Positions 9,097-19,178 of a DNA stretch of 64,000 nt are shown piece after piece. Within the stretch, counting starts at the first letter, position 1; each line of letters begins with the position of its first letter. The DNA comes from Chitinophaga varians (GTDB lineage: Bacteria > Bacteroidota > Bacteroidia > Chitinophagales > Chitinophagaceae), in NCBI RefSeq assembly GCF_012641275.1, contig NZ_JABAIA010000001.1:682001-746000 (forward strand). The letters are read 5' to 3'. Position numbers and translations under genes: made by a program. The notes under the pieces were generated by a model, which saw nothing but the letters and a program-made list of their open reading frames with translations, made no database searches and was not told where the DNA came from.

Positions 9097-12000
9097 CCGG
9101 ATAAACTTTGGTGCCTGAAAAAAGTTCGGAAAATATTAACTATCATTTTACTGTGTTTGTTAGGCCTGATCATTCTGGTGGGAGTATTAATCAATATACC
9201 CGCAGTCCAGAACCTGCTGGTGAGGGAGGTCACATCGCGTTTGTCCGATCAGCTCCACACACGCGTTGAAATAAACCGCGTCACGTTACGGCTGTTCAAC
9301 AGTATGCAGCTGGAAGGAGCACTCATCGAAGATCAGCATAAAGACACCCTCCTGTACGCGGGCAAATTGCAGGTGCGCATCACTGACTGGTTCTTTTTTC
9401 AGGACAAACCCGTTATTAAGTTCGTCGGACTGGAAGATGCGCAGGTCAACCTGCTACGGCCCCGCAACGATTCTGTCTGGAATTACCGTTTCCTGGAAGA
9501 CGCTTTCTCCGGTCCTCCTTCCCCCAAATCCAAAACACCGTCCAAAGGCATCTCCCTTGACCTGAAAAAAATAGATCTCCGCAATATCCGCATCAATCAA
9601 ATTGACGCCTGGGTGGGCGAAGACATGCGTGGCTACGCCAAACGCATTTTCCTCGACGCCAAAAACCTGGACCTGCAAAAACACAATATCGATATACAGG
9701 AACTGTTTCTCGATAACCCCTACTTTATTATCAGCAGCTATTCCGCTTCCCCGCTGCGGCACAAACGTACGCACCTGACCGGCAACCCGGTGCCCGACAG
9801 CACAGCGCCCGGCGAGCTTCGCTGGAACTATGGCAACTGGAAACTGTTGCTGAAAGAACTACATATCCGCAATGGCATGCTGGGCGTGGATATGCCGGAT
9901 GACACCACTAAAATAGAAGCAGGTTACTTCGCCCCCAATCATATCCGCTTCGGGGAAATCAACCTGTCACTCACCAACACCAGCCTGGTAAAAGACAGTA
10001 TCATCGGCGATCTTACTCTCAGTACCAAAGAACGGTCCGGCTTTGAAGTGAAAAAACTCACGAGCCGTTTTAAAATGTCCCCCGTGGAAATGGAGTTCTC
10101 CCGGCTGGACCTGCAAACGAACCGGAGCCATATCGGTGACTACTATACGATGCAGTACTCCGATATCAGTGACATGAACGACTATGTGAACAATGTGTTC
10201 ATGCAGGCCCGCTTCAAAGACTGCCGGCTGTCGTCAGACGATATCGCATTTTTTGCGCCACCGCTCTCCACCTGGAAAAAAGAAATCACGCTGACAGGTA
10301 AAGCCCGCGGCCCGGTGAGCAACCTGAAAGCCTCAGAGATAGAACTGGAAGCCGGCACCACCACCCGTCTGAAAGGCAGCATCGAACTGCGTGGCCTGCC
10401 GGATATCTACGAAACATTCATCGACTTCCATACAGAAGAGCTGGTCACTACCGGCGCAGATGTTATGCAGATCATGCCGATTGTAAAAGAGGTGAATGCC
10501 ATCCGCATGGACAAGCTCACGTCCATCCGCTTCCAGGGAAGTTATACCGGCTTTATCAATGACTTTGTGGCTTACGGCCAGTTCCAGACCAATCTGGGCA
10601 AACTCAGCTCTGACCTTAACTTTAAGACCAGCCGCGATGTGCCCGTATACTCCGGAAGCCTCACCACCACCGGCTTTGACGTGGGCACCCTTTTCGATAA
10701 CAACAACCTGTCCACCCTCACGCTCAATGCCAAAGTAGACGGGGCCGGCTTCAACTTTAAAACGCTCAAAGCCAGTGTAGACGCCGATGTACAGGAAATG
10801 AGCCTGTTCGGCTACACCTACCGTAATATCAAGACCAATGGCACCATGAGCCGCAAGTTCTTCAATGGCTCGCTGGCATCCAAAGATCCCAATCTGGACA
10901 TGGACTTCACCGGCACCATCGATTTCAACGAGGCGCTGCCCATCTTTAATTTCCACTCCGATCTTCGCAAGGCAGACCTGAAAGCGCTGCACATCGTGGA
11001 GGATTCGGTCACCCTGCAAGCCACGCTGGACCTGAACTTCGCCGGTAACACCATCGACAACTTCGACGGTACTGCCCGTATGCACGAAGTGTCTTTGTAC
11101 AAAGACGGTAAACGGCTGGAGTTTGACTCCCTCCGTGTCGCCACGCACATGCAGGACAACCAGAAAGTATTGAGCCTGAACGGCAGTGAGGTAAGCGGTT
11201 TTGTAAAAGGCTCCTACAAACTCATGGAGCTGCCAGACGCCTTCCAGCTGCTTTTATATAAATACTACCCCAGTTATTTCCTGGCGCCGCAGAAGGCGGA
11301 TATCCAGGAGAATTTCACCTTCGCCTTCCAGTTCGGAGAAGTAGAGAAACTGCTGAAAGGCTTTACCAATAAATTTACCGGCTTCGACAACACATCTGTT
11401 CAGGGCGGTCTAAATACCATGAATGGCGGTAACCTGTCGCTCAACATCAATATCCCGGAAGCCGGGTATCTCGGATACCGGGCACAGGACCTGCAGGTAA
11501 AAGGAGACGGCACTTTCAGCAAAGTCAATATCAGCACCAGCATCGGCAAAGTGTTGTCCGGTACCAACACCATCCTGCAAAACCCGCTGATACTGGCCAG
11601 TTCAGGTAACGACACTTCTTACCTGAAAGTAGATTTACAGGCACAGGACACCTCTTCCCTGGATGGTTTCTATGCGCGTATCGTTACCGTCCGCCAGGGC
11701 ATTAAGATCAATTTCCTGAACAGTGCCTTTACCGTCAACGAGCGGCAATGGAACGTAACGCCCGGCAATGAAATATACTGGAGCAAAGACTTTCTCACCG
11801 TACACAATCTGCGCGTAACCCGCAATGACCAGAGTATCACGGTAGAGACCAACGAATTCAATCCCGATGAATCCCGGTTCATCGTCACGCTCAAAAACCT
11901 GAACCTGCCTGACGTGATCCCTTCCCAGCTGATCACCACCCGCATTGAAGGCATTACCGACGGCACCATCCATATCACTGATCCCACCCAGGACCTTGAT

Positions 12001-13917
12001 GTCACAGCAGCGCTGCGTACACGTGAGCTGCGTATAGACAATGATTCTATCGGCACACTTAATATAGATGGCAGTTACCTGCACCGTACCGGTACCGCTA
12101 CCTTCCTCGTTAAATCCGACAACGAAGGCAAAAACTTCCTGGCACAGGGCAAAGTAGGCCTTTCCGCCACCAATAAGGATATTGACGCCTCCGTGGATTT
12201 CAATGGCATGTCCATCAATCTGCTCAGCAAATACCTGACAGGCTATGTTTCCGATCTGACAGGCGCCGTTACCGGGAAAGTGAATGTTTCCGGCACCACC
12301 GACCTGCCCTCCATGCGTGGCAGCCTTCAGCTGGACACCGTGGCCGTAACCGTCGACTACCTGGGCACCCGTTACAAGATCCCCCGGTTAAACGTTAACA
12401 TCGATGACAACCTCATTGAATTCGGCAACTTTGCCGTTATTGACAAATACGGCAGCAAAGGCACAGCCAGCGGCTATATCAGTCATGACCACTTCAATAA
12501 ACTGAACTTCGACTTTGATGTGACCGGCCGCAACTTCCTGTTTCTCAGCACCACTTCCGCCGACAACGACCTTTTTTACGGGGACGTGCTGGCAGACGGA
12601 AAAGTCTATTTCTCCGGTCCTATCAACGATATGCAGATGCATATCCTGGCGCGGCCACTGAAGGGCACTCACTTCTATCTCCCGATGTCGGACAGTAAAG
12701 ACATCGGTAAATATGATTATATCATCTTCAAGACCTATGGAACAGAGGTTAAAGAAAATAAACGGAAGAAAGACAATACCAAGCTGACCGTAAAACTGGA
12801 CATCGCCGCTAACCCGGATGCACAGATCGATGTGATCCTTGACGCCACCACCGGCGATATCATCTCTGCCAACGGTAGCGGGAACCTTCAGATCATTGCC
12901 AATACTGAAGGGGATTTCAGCATGTTCGGCAACTACGAGATCAACAACGGGTCTTACAATTTTACTTTCCAGCGCCTGACCAGCTGGAAGTTTGATATAG
13001 AAAAGAACAGTACCATCACCTGGAATGGCGACCCGCAGGAAGCCAAGGTGAACATCACCGCTAAATATTCACTGCCCAAAGTGAGTCTGTATAACCTGCT
13101 GGGACAGGCCGCCACCGTCAGCTCCAATGACAAGCTGGCCACCCGTACCGAACGGGTGGACGTGCTCATCAACCTGCGCGGCGCCCTGATGAAACCGGAT
13201 ATCTCCTACACCATCGAGCTGCCCGATGTAGGAAGCCTCTCCTATGAAAGTGGTGTGGCCGCCAAACTGAAGGAGATCAACAACGACCAGAACAAAGCGT
13301 TGCTGCAGATGTATGGCCTGTTGCTCTTCAACCAGTTCCTGCCCGATGACGCCACTACCAATGCAGCGGCCAACGTAGGCATTACCGGTAAAAACAGCGT
13401 AGGCCAGGCGTTGTCAGCCCAGGCGTCCGCTATCCTTAACAATATCACCGGTGCCCTGCTCAAAGGCAGTGGTATCGGTGTCAACGTCAACTACCGCGCG
13501 TACAATGTCGGCGGCCCTGGCGGTACTGCCGACAACAGTTCCGTAGACCGTAACCAGGTCAGCGCCGGTATCACCAGTACGCTGTTCAATAACCGTTTCC
13601 GGTTGTATGCCGGTGGCGATTACGACTGGGGCAAATCCTCCACCTCCGCCAATGCCAACCGTTTCGCCGGTGACTTCCGCATCGAATATTTGTTGACGCC
13701 CGATGGCCGTTTCCGCATCAACGCCTTCAGCAAATCGGATTACGACGTATATAACCTTAACAACCGTACGAAATCCGGCGTGGGCATATCTTACATCCGT
13801 GAGTTCAACCGTCTCGGAGAGCTGTTTCATAGCCAGCGCCGTGGCCGCACCCCGCTTATGGACTCCCTTCGCAAGGCGGCAGCCCTGAAACCGAAAGATT
13901 CCACTGAAATGAAATAA
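9094..13917 (+). CDS. TamB-like translocation/assembly protein (DUF490)
   Basis: A 1,607-residue inner-membrane-anchored periplasmic protein of the TamB/AsmA-like superfamily, implicated in lipid transport between membranes and in outer-membrane protein assembly. An N-terminal signal anchor lies around residues 12-32 (ILLCLLGLIILVGVLI). A very long beta-rich body follows, made of degenerate strands. The last ~450 residues are the conserved TamB domain, with FGNYEINNGSYNFTFQ and TRTERVDVLINLRG. The start is uncertain: the frame opens with TTG at 9094, which lies inside a -7-like box, and no ATG is available before the signal anchor. A CTG at 9115 is the next weak candidate. The protein ends 342 bp before the convergent ribBA. 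Confidence 0.88.
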   Translation: MPDKLWCLKKVRKILTIILLCLLGLIILVGVLINIPAVQNLLVREVTSRLSDQLHTRVEINRVTLRLFNSMQLEGALIEDQHKDTLLYAGKLQVRITDWFFFQDKPVIKFVGLEDAQVNLLRPRNDSVWNYRFLEDAFSGPPSPKSKTPSKGISLDLKKIDLRNIRINQIDAWVGEDMRGYAKRIFLDAKNLDLQKHNIDIQELFLDNPYFIISSYSASPLRHKRTHLTGNPVPDSTAPGELRWNYGNWKLLLKELHIRNGMLGVDMPDDTTKIEAGYFAPNHIRFGEINLSLTNTSLVKDSIIGDLTLSTKERSGFEVKKLTSRFKMSPVEMEFSRLDLQTNRSHIGDYYTMQYSDISDMNDYVNNVFMQARFKDCRLSSDDIAFFAPPLSTWKKEITLTGKARGPVSNLKASEIELEAGTTTRLKGSIELRGLPDIYETFIDFHTEELVTTGADVMQIMPIVKEVNAIRMDKLTSIRFQGSYTGFINDFVAYGQFQTNLGKLSSDLNFKTSRDVPVYSGSLTTTGFDVGTLFDNNNLSTLTLNAKVDGAGFNFKTLKASVDADVQEMSLFGYTYRNIKTNGTMSRKFFNGSLASKDPNLDMDFTGTIDFNEALPIFNFHSDLRKADLKALHIVEDSVTLQATLDLNFAGNTIDNFDGTARMHEVSLYKDGKRLEFDSLRVATHMQDNQKVLSLNGSEVSGFVKGSYKLMELPDAFQLLLYKYYPSYFLAPQKADIQENFTFAFQFGEVEKLLKGFTNKFTGFDNTSVQGGLNTMNGGNLSLNINIPEAGYLGYRAQDLQVKGDGTFSKVNISTSIGKVLSGTNTILQNPLILASSGNDTSYLKVDLQAQDTSSLDGFYARIVTVRQGIKINFLNSAFTVNERQWNVTPGNEIYWSKDFLTVHNLRVTRNDQSITVETNEFNPDESRFIVTLKNLNLPDVIPSQLITTRIEGITDGTIHITDPTQDLDVTAALRTRELRIDNDSIGTLNIDGSYLHRTGTATFLVKSDNEGKNFLAQGKVGLSATNKDIDASVDFNGMSINLLSKYLTGYVSDLTGAVTGKVNVSGTTDLPSMRGSLQLDTVAVTVDYLGTRYKIPRLNVNIDDNLIEFGNFAVIDKYGSKGTASGYISHDHFNKLNFDFDVTGRNFLFLSTTSADNDLFYGDVLADGKVYFSGPINDMQMHILARPLKGTHFYLPMSDSKDIGKYDYIIFKTYGTEVKENKRKKDNTKLTVKLDIAANPDAQIDVILDATTGDIISANGSGNLQIIANTEGDFSMFGNYEINNGSYNFTFQRLTSWKFDIEKNSTITWNGDPQEAKVNITAKYSLPKVSLYNLLGQAATVSSNDKLATRTERVDVLINLRGALMKPDISYTIELPDVGSLSYESGVAAKLKEINNDQNKALLQMYGLLLFNQFLPDDATTNAAANVGITGKNSVGQALSAQASAILNNITGALLKGSGIGVNVNYRAYNVGGPGGTADNSSVDRNQVSAGITSTLFNNRFRLYAGGDYDWGKSSTSANANRFAGDFRIEYLLTPDGRFRINAFSKSDYDVYNLNNRTKSGVGISYIREFNRLGELFHSQRRGRTPLMDSLRKAAALKPKDSTEMK

Positions 13918-13927
13918 TGCCTTACAA

Positions 13928-14193
13928 TCCCAGGGCTGAAGCCCTGGGCTACATTGTGTTTTAGGTTCTTTTAGATGATAAGCCTGTGATTAATGTAGTA
14001 GCTACCAATAAGCAAATATTCAAGAACATGTACTTTGCCTTAGAAGCCAGGGCAGTCATTTAGACTGAGGTCATTATTCAGATGAAGGTCACCCTTTCCT
14101 GATTGGACATTAAAGGTATTAGCCCTATACGTTCAAACTCTATCATTTTGCGGACCTGAATCAGAACGTAGCCCAGGGGCTTCAGTCCTGGGA
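13928..14193. repeat. REPIN-like pair of inverted palindromic repeats
   Basis: Two copies of a ~25-bp palindromic unit with core GGGCTGAAGCCC lie in opposite orientation at 13928-13952 and 14168-14193, about 215 bp apart. They agree at all but about two positions. Each copy is itself a hairpin (CCAGGG/CCCTGG). Two REP-type palindromes head-to-head are the structure called a REPIN when mobilised by a RAYT (REP-associated IS200-like) transposase. No such transposase gene lies in the window. The enclosed 215 bp hold no ORF or other signal that I can see. Confidence 0.6.
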
Positions 14194-14201
14194 CATAAAA
14201 A

Positions 14202-14226
14202 ATCCCGGAGCAAATTGCTCCGGGAT
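14202..14226 (-). terminator. Rho-independent terminator of ribBA
   Basis: A perfect 12-bp stem (ATCCCGGAGCAA and its complement, one central base) is followed on the minus strand by a run of five T. It lies 33 bp past the ribBA stop. Confidence 0.85.
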
Positions 14227-14259
14227 GAATGATATCTATATAATATTATATCAATTATA

Positions 14260-15462
14260 TCAGCCTTTCAGGATTTCGTGGCCCAGTTTGTCCCTTTTTG
14301 TCCGCAGGTAATTTTCATTGTAGGGGTTGGGATGAATTTCGATGGGCACGTTTTCTATTACTTCGAGGCCGTAGCCGCTGAGGCCGGCGCGTTTGCGCGG
14401 GTTGTTGGTGATGAGGCGCAGCTTGGTGATGTTGAGGTGTCGCAGGATCTGGGCGCCTACGCCATAGTCGCGTTCATCCATTTTAAAGCCGAGTTCCAGG
14501 TTGGCTTCCACGGTGTCGAGGCCTTCTTCCTGAAGTTTATAGGCTTTGAGTTTGTTCATGAGACCGATACCGCGGCCTTCCTGGTTCATATAGAGGATGA
14601 GGCCTTTCCCTTCTTTTTCCACCATCTGCATGGCAGCGTGCAGTTGTTCACCACAGTCGCAGCGCAGGGAGTGGAGGATATCGCCGGTCACGCAGGACGA
14701 GTGTACGCGTACCAGGACCGGTTCATCTTTTGTCCAGTCTCCTTTTTTCAGTGCCATATGGATTTCACCGGAATTCACCTGTTTGAAGGCGATGAGTTCG
14801 AAGTTGCCGTATTTGGTAGGCATTTGAACCCTCACCCCTTCTTCGATCAGGGTTTCGGTGCTGAGCATATAGGAAATGAGGTCCTGGATGGAGATCAGTT
14901 TGAGGTCGAATTTGTCGGCTATTTCCCGCAGTTGTGGCAGGCGGGCCATGGAGCCGTCTTCGTTCATGATTTCCACCAGTACGCCGGCGGGCTCAAAGCC
15001 GGCCAGTCGTGCCAGGTCTATCGTTGCTTCCGTATGGCCGGCACGGCGCAGGACGCCGCCAGTTTTGGCTTTCAGGGGGAAGATGTGCCCGGGCTTGCCG
15101 AGTTCTTCCGGTCTGATGTTTGGGTCGATCAGTGCTTGTACCGTTTTGGCTCTGTCGTGTGCGGAGATACCGGTAGTGCAGCCATGGCCGCGTAAATCCA
15201 CCGATACGGTAAAGGGAGTCTGATGCAGGGCGGTATTATCTCTCACCATCAGTTCCAGTCCGAGTTCTTCGCAGCGTTCTTCTGCCAGGGGAGCGCAGAT
15301 CAGGCCACGGCCATGTGTGCTCATAAAGTTGATGATCTCCGGCGTAACGTTACGCGCTGCGGTAATAAAGTCGCCCTCGTTTTCGCGGTCTTCATCATCT
15401 ACTACGATTACCAGTTTGCCGTTCTTGATATCTTCTATTGCTGCTGCTATTGTATCTAACAT
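14260..15462 (-). CDS. ribBA: RibBA: DHBP synthase / GTP cyclohydrolase II
   Basis: Bifunctional riboflavin-pathway enzyme of 400 residues. The N-terminal half (about 1-200) is 3,4-dihydroxy-2-butanone-4-phosphate synthase, which converts ribulose 5-phosphate; it shows [11 protein letters not shown] (21-31) and STHGRGLIC. The C-terminal half is GTP cyclohydrolase II, with the zinc cysteines in [19 protein letters not shown] (near 257-275) and the NQEGRGIGL motif. Both active sites look intact. A clear purine-rich Shine-Dalgarno (GGAGG) lies about 7 nt before the ATG, which is unusual in this window. I see no FMN riboswitch upstream. Confidence 0.97.
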   Translation of the reverse strand: MLDTIAAAIEDIKNGKLVIVVDDEDRENEGDFITAARNVTPEIINFMSTHGRGLICAPLAEERCEELGLELMVRDNTALHQTPFTVSVDLRGHGCTTGISAHDRAKTVQALIDPNIRPEELGKPGHIFPLKAKTGGVLRRAGHTEATIDLARLAGFEPAGVLVEIMNEDGSMARLPQLREIADKFDLKLISIQDLISYMLSTETLIEEGVRVQMPTKYGNFELIAFKQVNSGEIHMALKKGDWTKDEPVLVRVHSSCVTGDILHSLRCDCGEQLHAAMQMVEKEGKGLILYMNQEGRGIGLMNKLKAYKLQEEGLDTVEANLELGFKMDERDYGVGAQILRHLNITKLRLITNNPRKRAGLSGYGLEVIENVPIEIHPNPYNENYLRTKRDKLGHEILKG

Positions 15463-15495
15463 ATATTATCCCTCCGGGTCAATGTTGAATGACCG

Positions 15496-15503
15496 CAAAG
15501 TTA
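15496..15503 (-). promoter_or_regulatory. -7 promoter box of ribBA (TAACTTTG)
   Basis: On the minus strand TAACTTTG matches TAnnTTTG exactly, 34 nt before the ribBA ATG. A TTG at 15526-15528 lies 22 nt further up, slightly beyond the usual 19-nt spacing. Confidence 0.5.
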
Positions 15504-15850
15504 CGACTTAAACACGGGAAATGGTCAAGGAAACATTCCGGGTGGAAACAGGGGAATCTTTTGACAATTTGATAATTATACAATCAGATTTTAACAAATA
15601 AGAAATTAGCGCAATAAGTTTAACATGCAACAATCTGAAATACAATAAAGTTCGCGCCGGGCAACGCTTTTATGCATTAACAAATAGCCCGATTTGAGGA
15701 TTCATAATTTTTTTCGAAATTCCTGAACAAACATCCGGCAAATGTGGATTAACCTGTTAAGATATCAAAAAAATTTATCGAGGATTATGCGTTCTTTCAC
15801 GACTTAACAATTTGTTAATTCGGCGTTAAAATTTTCCCAAAGTTTTTTGG
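15504..15850. other. Intergenic region between divergent ribBA and TonB-receptor genes
   Basis: A+T-rich spacer between the two promoters. It has TTAACAA/TTGTTAA-type short repeats (for example near 15593, 15804 and 15812) but no ORF, RNA gene or riboswitch that I can recognise. It may bind regulators of the receptor gene; this is only inferred from position. Confidence 0.4.
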
Positions 15851-15858
15851 CACCTTTG
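15851..15858 (+). promoter_or_regulatory. -7-like box (CACCTTTG) of the TonB receptor gene
   Basis: CACCTTTG differs from TAnnTTTG only at the first base and ends 4 nt before the first in-frame ATG (15863). Transcription would then begin at or beside that ATG, so translation probably starts at the second ATG (15884), or the mRNA is leaderless. Confidence 0.4.
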
Positions 15859-15883
15859 CGCCATGAAACAAACTTCTCTAATC

Positions 15884-18800
15884 ATGGGATTTAGAAAATT
15901 ACTCTTTACCTTATCCTTATTACTCACGACGATCTTAACCTATGCACAGGTAACCACCAGTAGCATGGTCGGTGTTGTAACGGATTCCAAAGGCGAAGGC
16001 CTGATCGGTGCCACCGTAAAGGCAGTTCACACGCCATCCGGTACTGTTTATGGAACCACTACCCGTAACGGCGGCGAATTCACCATTCCCAACATGCGTG
16101 TTGGCGGCCCGTACAAAGTGGAAGTATCTTTTATCAGCTACGGCACGGAAACGTTCAACAACATTTTCCTGCAACTGGGTACTCCTCAGAAATTGAATGT
16201 GAAATTGACTGAAGGTTCCACCACCCTTCAGGAAATCAATATTACTGCCGCCAAAGCGGTAGCACAGGGTAACGGCGGTACTGCACTGAACGTTAGCCGT
16301 ACCCAGATTGACAATATTCCTACTGTAAACAGAAGCGTACAGGATTTCGTGAAACTGAGCCCTCAGGCTTCCGTTTCCACCAGAGGCAGCGATGGTGCTC
16401 CTTTAGGTATTTCCTTCGGCGGCCAGAGCAATAAATACAACCAGTTTGCTGTGGACGGTGCTGTGACCAATGACGTATTCGGTCTGTCTGCTTCCGGTAC
16501 AAACGGTGGCCAGGCTGGTGCTAACCCGATCTCCATCGAAACTATTGATCAGCTGCAAATCGTTTTAAACCCGTACGATGTTAAGCAGAGCGGCTTTACA
16601 GGTGGCGGTATCAACGCCATCACCAAAAGCGGTACCAACGATTTCCACGGTTCTGCTTACCTGTACCTGCAAAACAAAAGCTTCGTAGGTAAATCTCCGG
16701 ACTCCACCCACACTCCATATGGTGACTTCAACAGCAAAATCTATGGTGCAAGCCTTGGTGGCCCGATCATCAAAAACAAACTGTTCTTCTTCGCCAACGT
16801 TGAAAGAACTGAACGTAATAACCCGGTAGACTTCAACCCGGGCGCCGGCGCAAACAACGTTACTGTTGATGAATTGTCCCGTATCTACAATTTCGTAAAA
16901 GACAAATACAACGTAGATCTCGGCGGTTATACAGACCAGACCCGCAAGAAGACAGCAACTACTATCTTCGGCCGTGTAGACTGGAACATCAACAATGTTC
17001 ACAAACTGACTATCCGTCACAACTACCTGGACGCCAGCGACATTAACACCAGCCGTGGCCCCAGCATTGCCGCTTTCTACAACAACTACTACTCTTTCCC
17101 TTCCAAAAGCAACTCCAGTGTAATTGAGCTGAACTCCAGCTTCTCTAACAAACTGAGTAACGAGCTGCGTATAGGCTATAACGTTGTAAAAGACAGAAGG
17201 TCTTACCTCGGTCAGCCTTTCCCGACCGTTGTCATCAACGACAATGGCAGGACCATCAACCTGGGTAGTGAATTCTCTTCCACTGCCAATGCACTGGACC
17301 AGAAAATCTGGACATTCACTGACAACCTGACTATGTACCACGGCAAACACACCATCACTGTTGGTGCTAACGCTGAACTGTACAACATCAAAAATACCTT
17401 CATTCAGGGCGCATTCGGTTCCTACTCCTATGACTCCATCAACGGATTCCTGCAGGGACTGAAACCCAGACAATATCAGATCAACTACACCACCGCTGAC
17501 TCTACACTCCGTGAAGGTATCGGCTTTAAGGCAGCGCAGATCGGTTTCTATGCTCAGGACGAATGGAACATCCGCAGAAACTTCACCCTGACTGCCGGTG
17601 TGAGAGTAGACGTTCCGTTCTTCCCCACCACACCTCCGGACAATGCACTCTTTAATAAAGACCCCAACTTCGAAGGATATTCTACTACTACCATTCCTAA
17701 ATCAAGATTGCTGGTAGCACCAAGAGTAGGCTTCAACTGGGACCTGACCAATGACGGTCAAACTATCATCCGTGGTGGTGCAGGTATCTTTACTGGTCGT
17801 GTACCGTTTGTATGGATCTCCAACCAGTACAACACATCCGGTAACGTTTATACAAACATCAGCCTGTCCGGTAACGCACTGCCAGCCGGTGTTAGGTTCC
17901 AATATGATCCTAACAGCCCGTTCTATGGTCAATACTCAGCTACCATGCTGGCGGCTATGGGTGGCAACGTAACACCGAGAGCAGCTAACATCAACCTGAG
18001 TGATAAAAACTTCAAATTCCCGCAGGTATTCAAAACCAACCTGGCAGTTGAAAGACAATTGCCCTGGGGCATGAAAGCCATTGTTGAAGGTAACTTCTCT
18101 AAAACCATCAACAACGCGGTATGGAACAACCTGAACATCATTCCTACCAACGACAGCACTGCACTGGGTGGTGGTCTTAAACGCCCTACTTTCAAAAAGA
18201 AAACTACCGGTTGGGGTGACCAGGTACTGCTGCTGCAGAACACCAGCGAAGGTTATACCTATAACATCTCCGGTGAGCTGACCAAAGTAACCAGCAACGG
18301 CCTGTTCGTTAAAATCGGTTACTCTTACGGCGACGCCTACTCCGTAAATGACGGTACTTCTTCTACAGCCGCTTCCAACTGGCGCTTTAGCCCGAACGTG
18401 AACGGCCTGAACAACCTGGACCTCGCTCGCGCGAACTACAGCATGGGCCACCGCGTAATGGGTGTAATTGCCAAAACATTTAAATATGGCAAACAGAAGA
18501 ACTTTGCTACTACTGTCAGCCTGTTCTACAACGGTCAATCCGGTATTCCTTACAGCTGGGTATACTTCAACACAGTTGACCCGACTGGTGACGACCTGGC
18601 TACCAATGGTAACAACGACCTGATCTATATTCCTACTGCTTCTGAAGTAACCACAATGCGTTTTGACCTGATCCAGCAGAAAAACACTGCCGGCGCAGTT
18701 ATCTACCAACGTACAGAAGCACAGCAACGTGAAGATCTGGAACGCCTGATCAGCAACGACAGCTACCTGAGCAAACACCGTGGTGAAAACGCAAAGAAAA

Positions 18801-19120
18801 ATGCTTCCCGCACTCCGTTTGAGCATGTATTCGACTTTAAAGTGGCGCAAGTCCTGCCTATCTGGAAAAACCACAAAGTTGAACTTACTTTCGACATCCT
18901 GAACGTAGGTAACCTGTTGAACAAAGAATGGGGTCAGACTTACTTCATCACCAACCAGGCTTCCACTCCGCTCACTTTCAGGAAATTCGACAACGGCACT
19001 CCTGTATTCCAGTATGACTACAGAAGGGTTATTAACGGATACGGTGAGGAAAAACCTTACTTCATCAACAACTTCACTTCTCGTTGGAGAGGTCAGATTG
19101 GTGTTCGTTACAGCTTCTAA
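15884..19120 (+). CDS. TonB-dependent receptor, carboxypeptidase-regulatory-like (Oar type)
   Basis: Outer-membrane TonB-dependent receptor of about 1,078 residues. From the ATG at 15884 a typical signal peptide (MGFRKLLFTLSLLLTTILTYAQ) begins the protein; an ATG seven codons upstream (15863) is possible but sits on the promoter box. Next comes a carboxypeptidase-D regulatory-like beta-sandwich (GVVTDSKGEGLIGATVKAV, about residues 30-115). A plug domain follows (IPTVNRSVQDFVKLSPQAS, then GQSNKYNQFAVDGAVTNDVFG), and then a long 22-strand barrel ending in the aromatic terminus RGQIGVRYSF. The Oar-like order and the lack of a SusD partner downstream argue against a classical SusC/RagA unit. The substrate is unknown. 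The codon use is strongly biased, as in highly expressed genes. Confidence 0.92.
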   Translation: MGFRKLLFTLSLLLTTILTYAQVTTSSMVGVVTDSKGEGLIGATVKAVHTPSGTVYGTTTRNGGEFTIPNMRVGGPYKVEVSFISYGTETFNNIFLQLGTPQKLNVKLTEGSTTLQEINITAAKAVAQGNGGTALNVSRTQIDNIPTVNRSVQDFVKLSPQASVSTRGSDGAPLGISFGGQSNKYNQFAVDGAVTNDVFGLSASGTNGGQAGANPISIETIDQLQIVLNPYDVKQSGFTGGGINAITKSGTNDFHGSAYLYLQNKSFVGKSPDSTHTPYGDFNSKIYGASLGGPIIKNKLFFFANVERTERNNPVDFNPGAGANNVTVDELSRIYNFVKDKYNVDLGGYTDQTRKKTATTIFGRVDWNINNVHKLTIRHNYLDASDINTSRGPSIAAFYNNYYSFPSKSNSSVIELNSSFSNKLSNELRIGYNVVKDRRSYLGQPFPTVVINDNGRTINLGSEFSSTANALDQKIWTFTDNLTMYHGKHTITVGANAELYNIKNTFIQGAFGSYSYDSINGFLQGLKPRQYQINYTTADSTLREGIGFKAAQIGFYAQDEWNIRRNFTLTAGVRVDVPFFPTTPPDNALFNKDPNFEGYSTTTIPKSRLLVAPRVGFNWDLTNDGQTIIRGGAGIFTGRVPFVWISNQYNTSGNVYTNISLSGNALPAGVRFQYDPNSPFYGQYSATMLAAMGGNVTPRAANINLSDKNFKFPQVFKTNLAVERQLPWGMKAIVEGNFSKTINNAVWNNLNIIPTNDSTALGGGLKRPTFKKKTTGWGDQVLLLQNTSEGYTYNISGELTKVTSNGLFVKIGYSYGDAYSVNDGTSSTAASNWRFSPNVNGLNNLDLARANYSMGHRVMGVIAKTFKYGKQKNFATTVSLFYNGQSGIPYSWVYFNTVDPTGDDLATNGNNDLIYIPTASEVTTMRFDLIQQKNTAGAVIYQRTEAQQREDLERLISNDSYLSKHRGENAKKNASRTPFEHVFDFKVAQVLPIWKNHKVELTFDILNVGNLLNKEWGQTYFITNQASTPLTFRKFDNGTPVFQYDYRRVINGYGEEKPYFINNFTSRWRGQIGVRYSF

Positions 19121-19140
19121 GCTAATCACATCTTACAATA

Positions 19141-19178
19141 AAAGAGAAGGGCTGACCGTTTGGTCAGCCCTTCTCTTT
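19141..19178. terminator. Bidirectional terminator
   Basis: A perfect 17-bp stem (AAAGAGAAGGGCTGACC and complement) with a 4-nt loop. It is flanked by A/T on both sides and lies between the convergent TonB-receptor and hydrolase genes. Confidence 0.85.

Noticed and set aside
15463..15862. Possible FMN riboswitch before ribBA
   Set aside because: None of the conserved FMN-aptamer segments is visible; only a -7 box and a Shine-Dalgarno are seen.
16565..19129. Long open frames (302 and 397 codons) on the minus strand inside the TonB receptor gene
   Set aside because: They mirror the strongly biased codons of the + strand receptor; their translations show no domain, and the + frame is a clear receptor.
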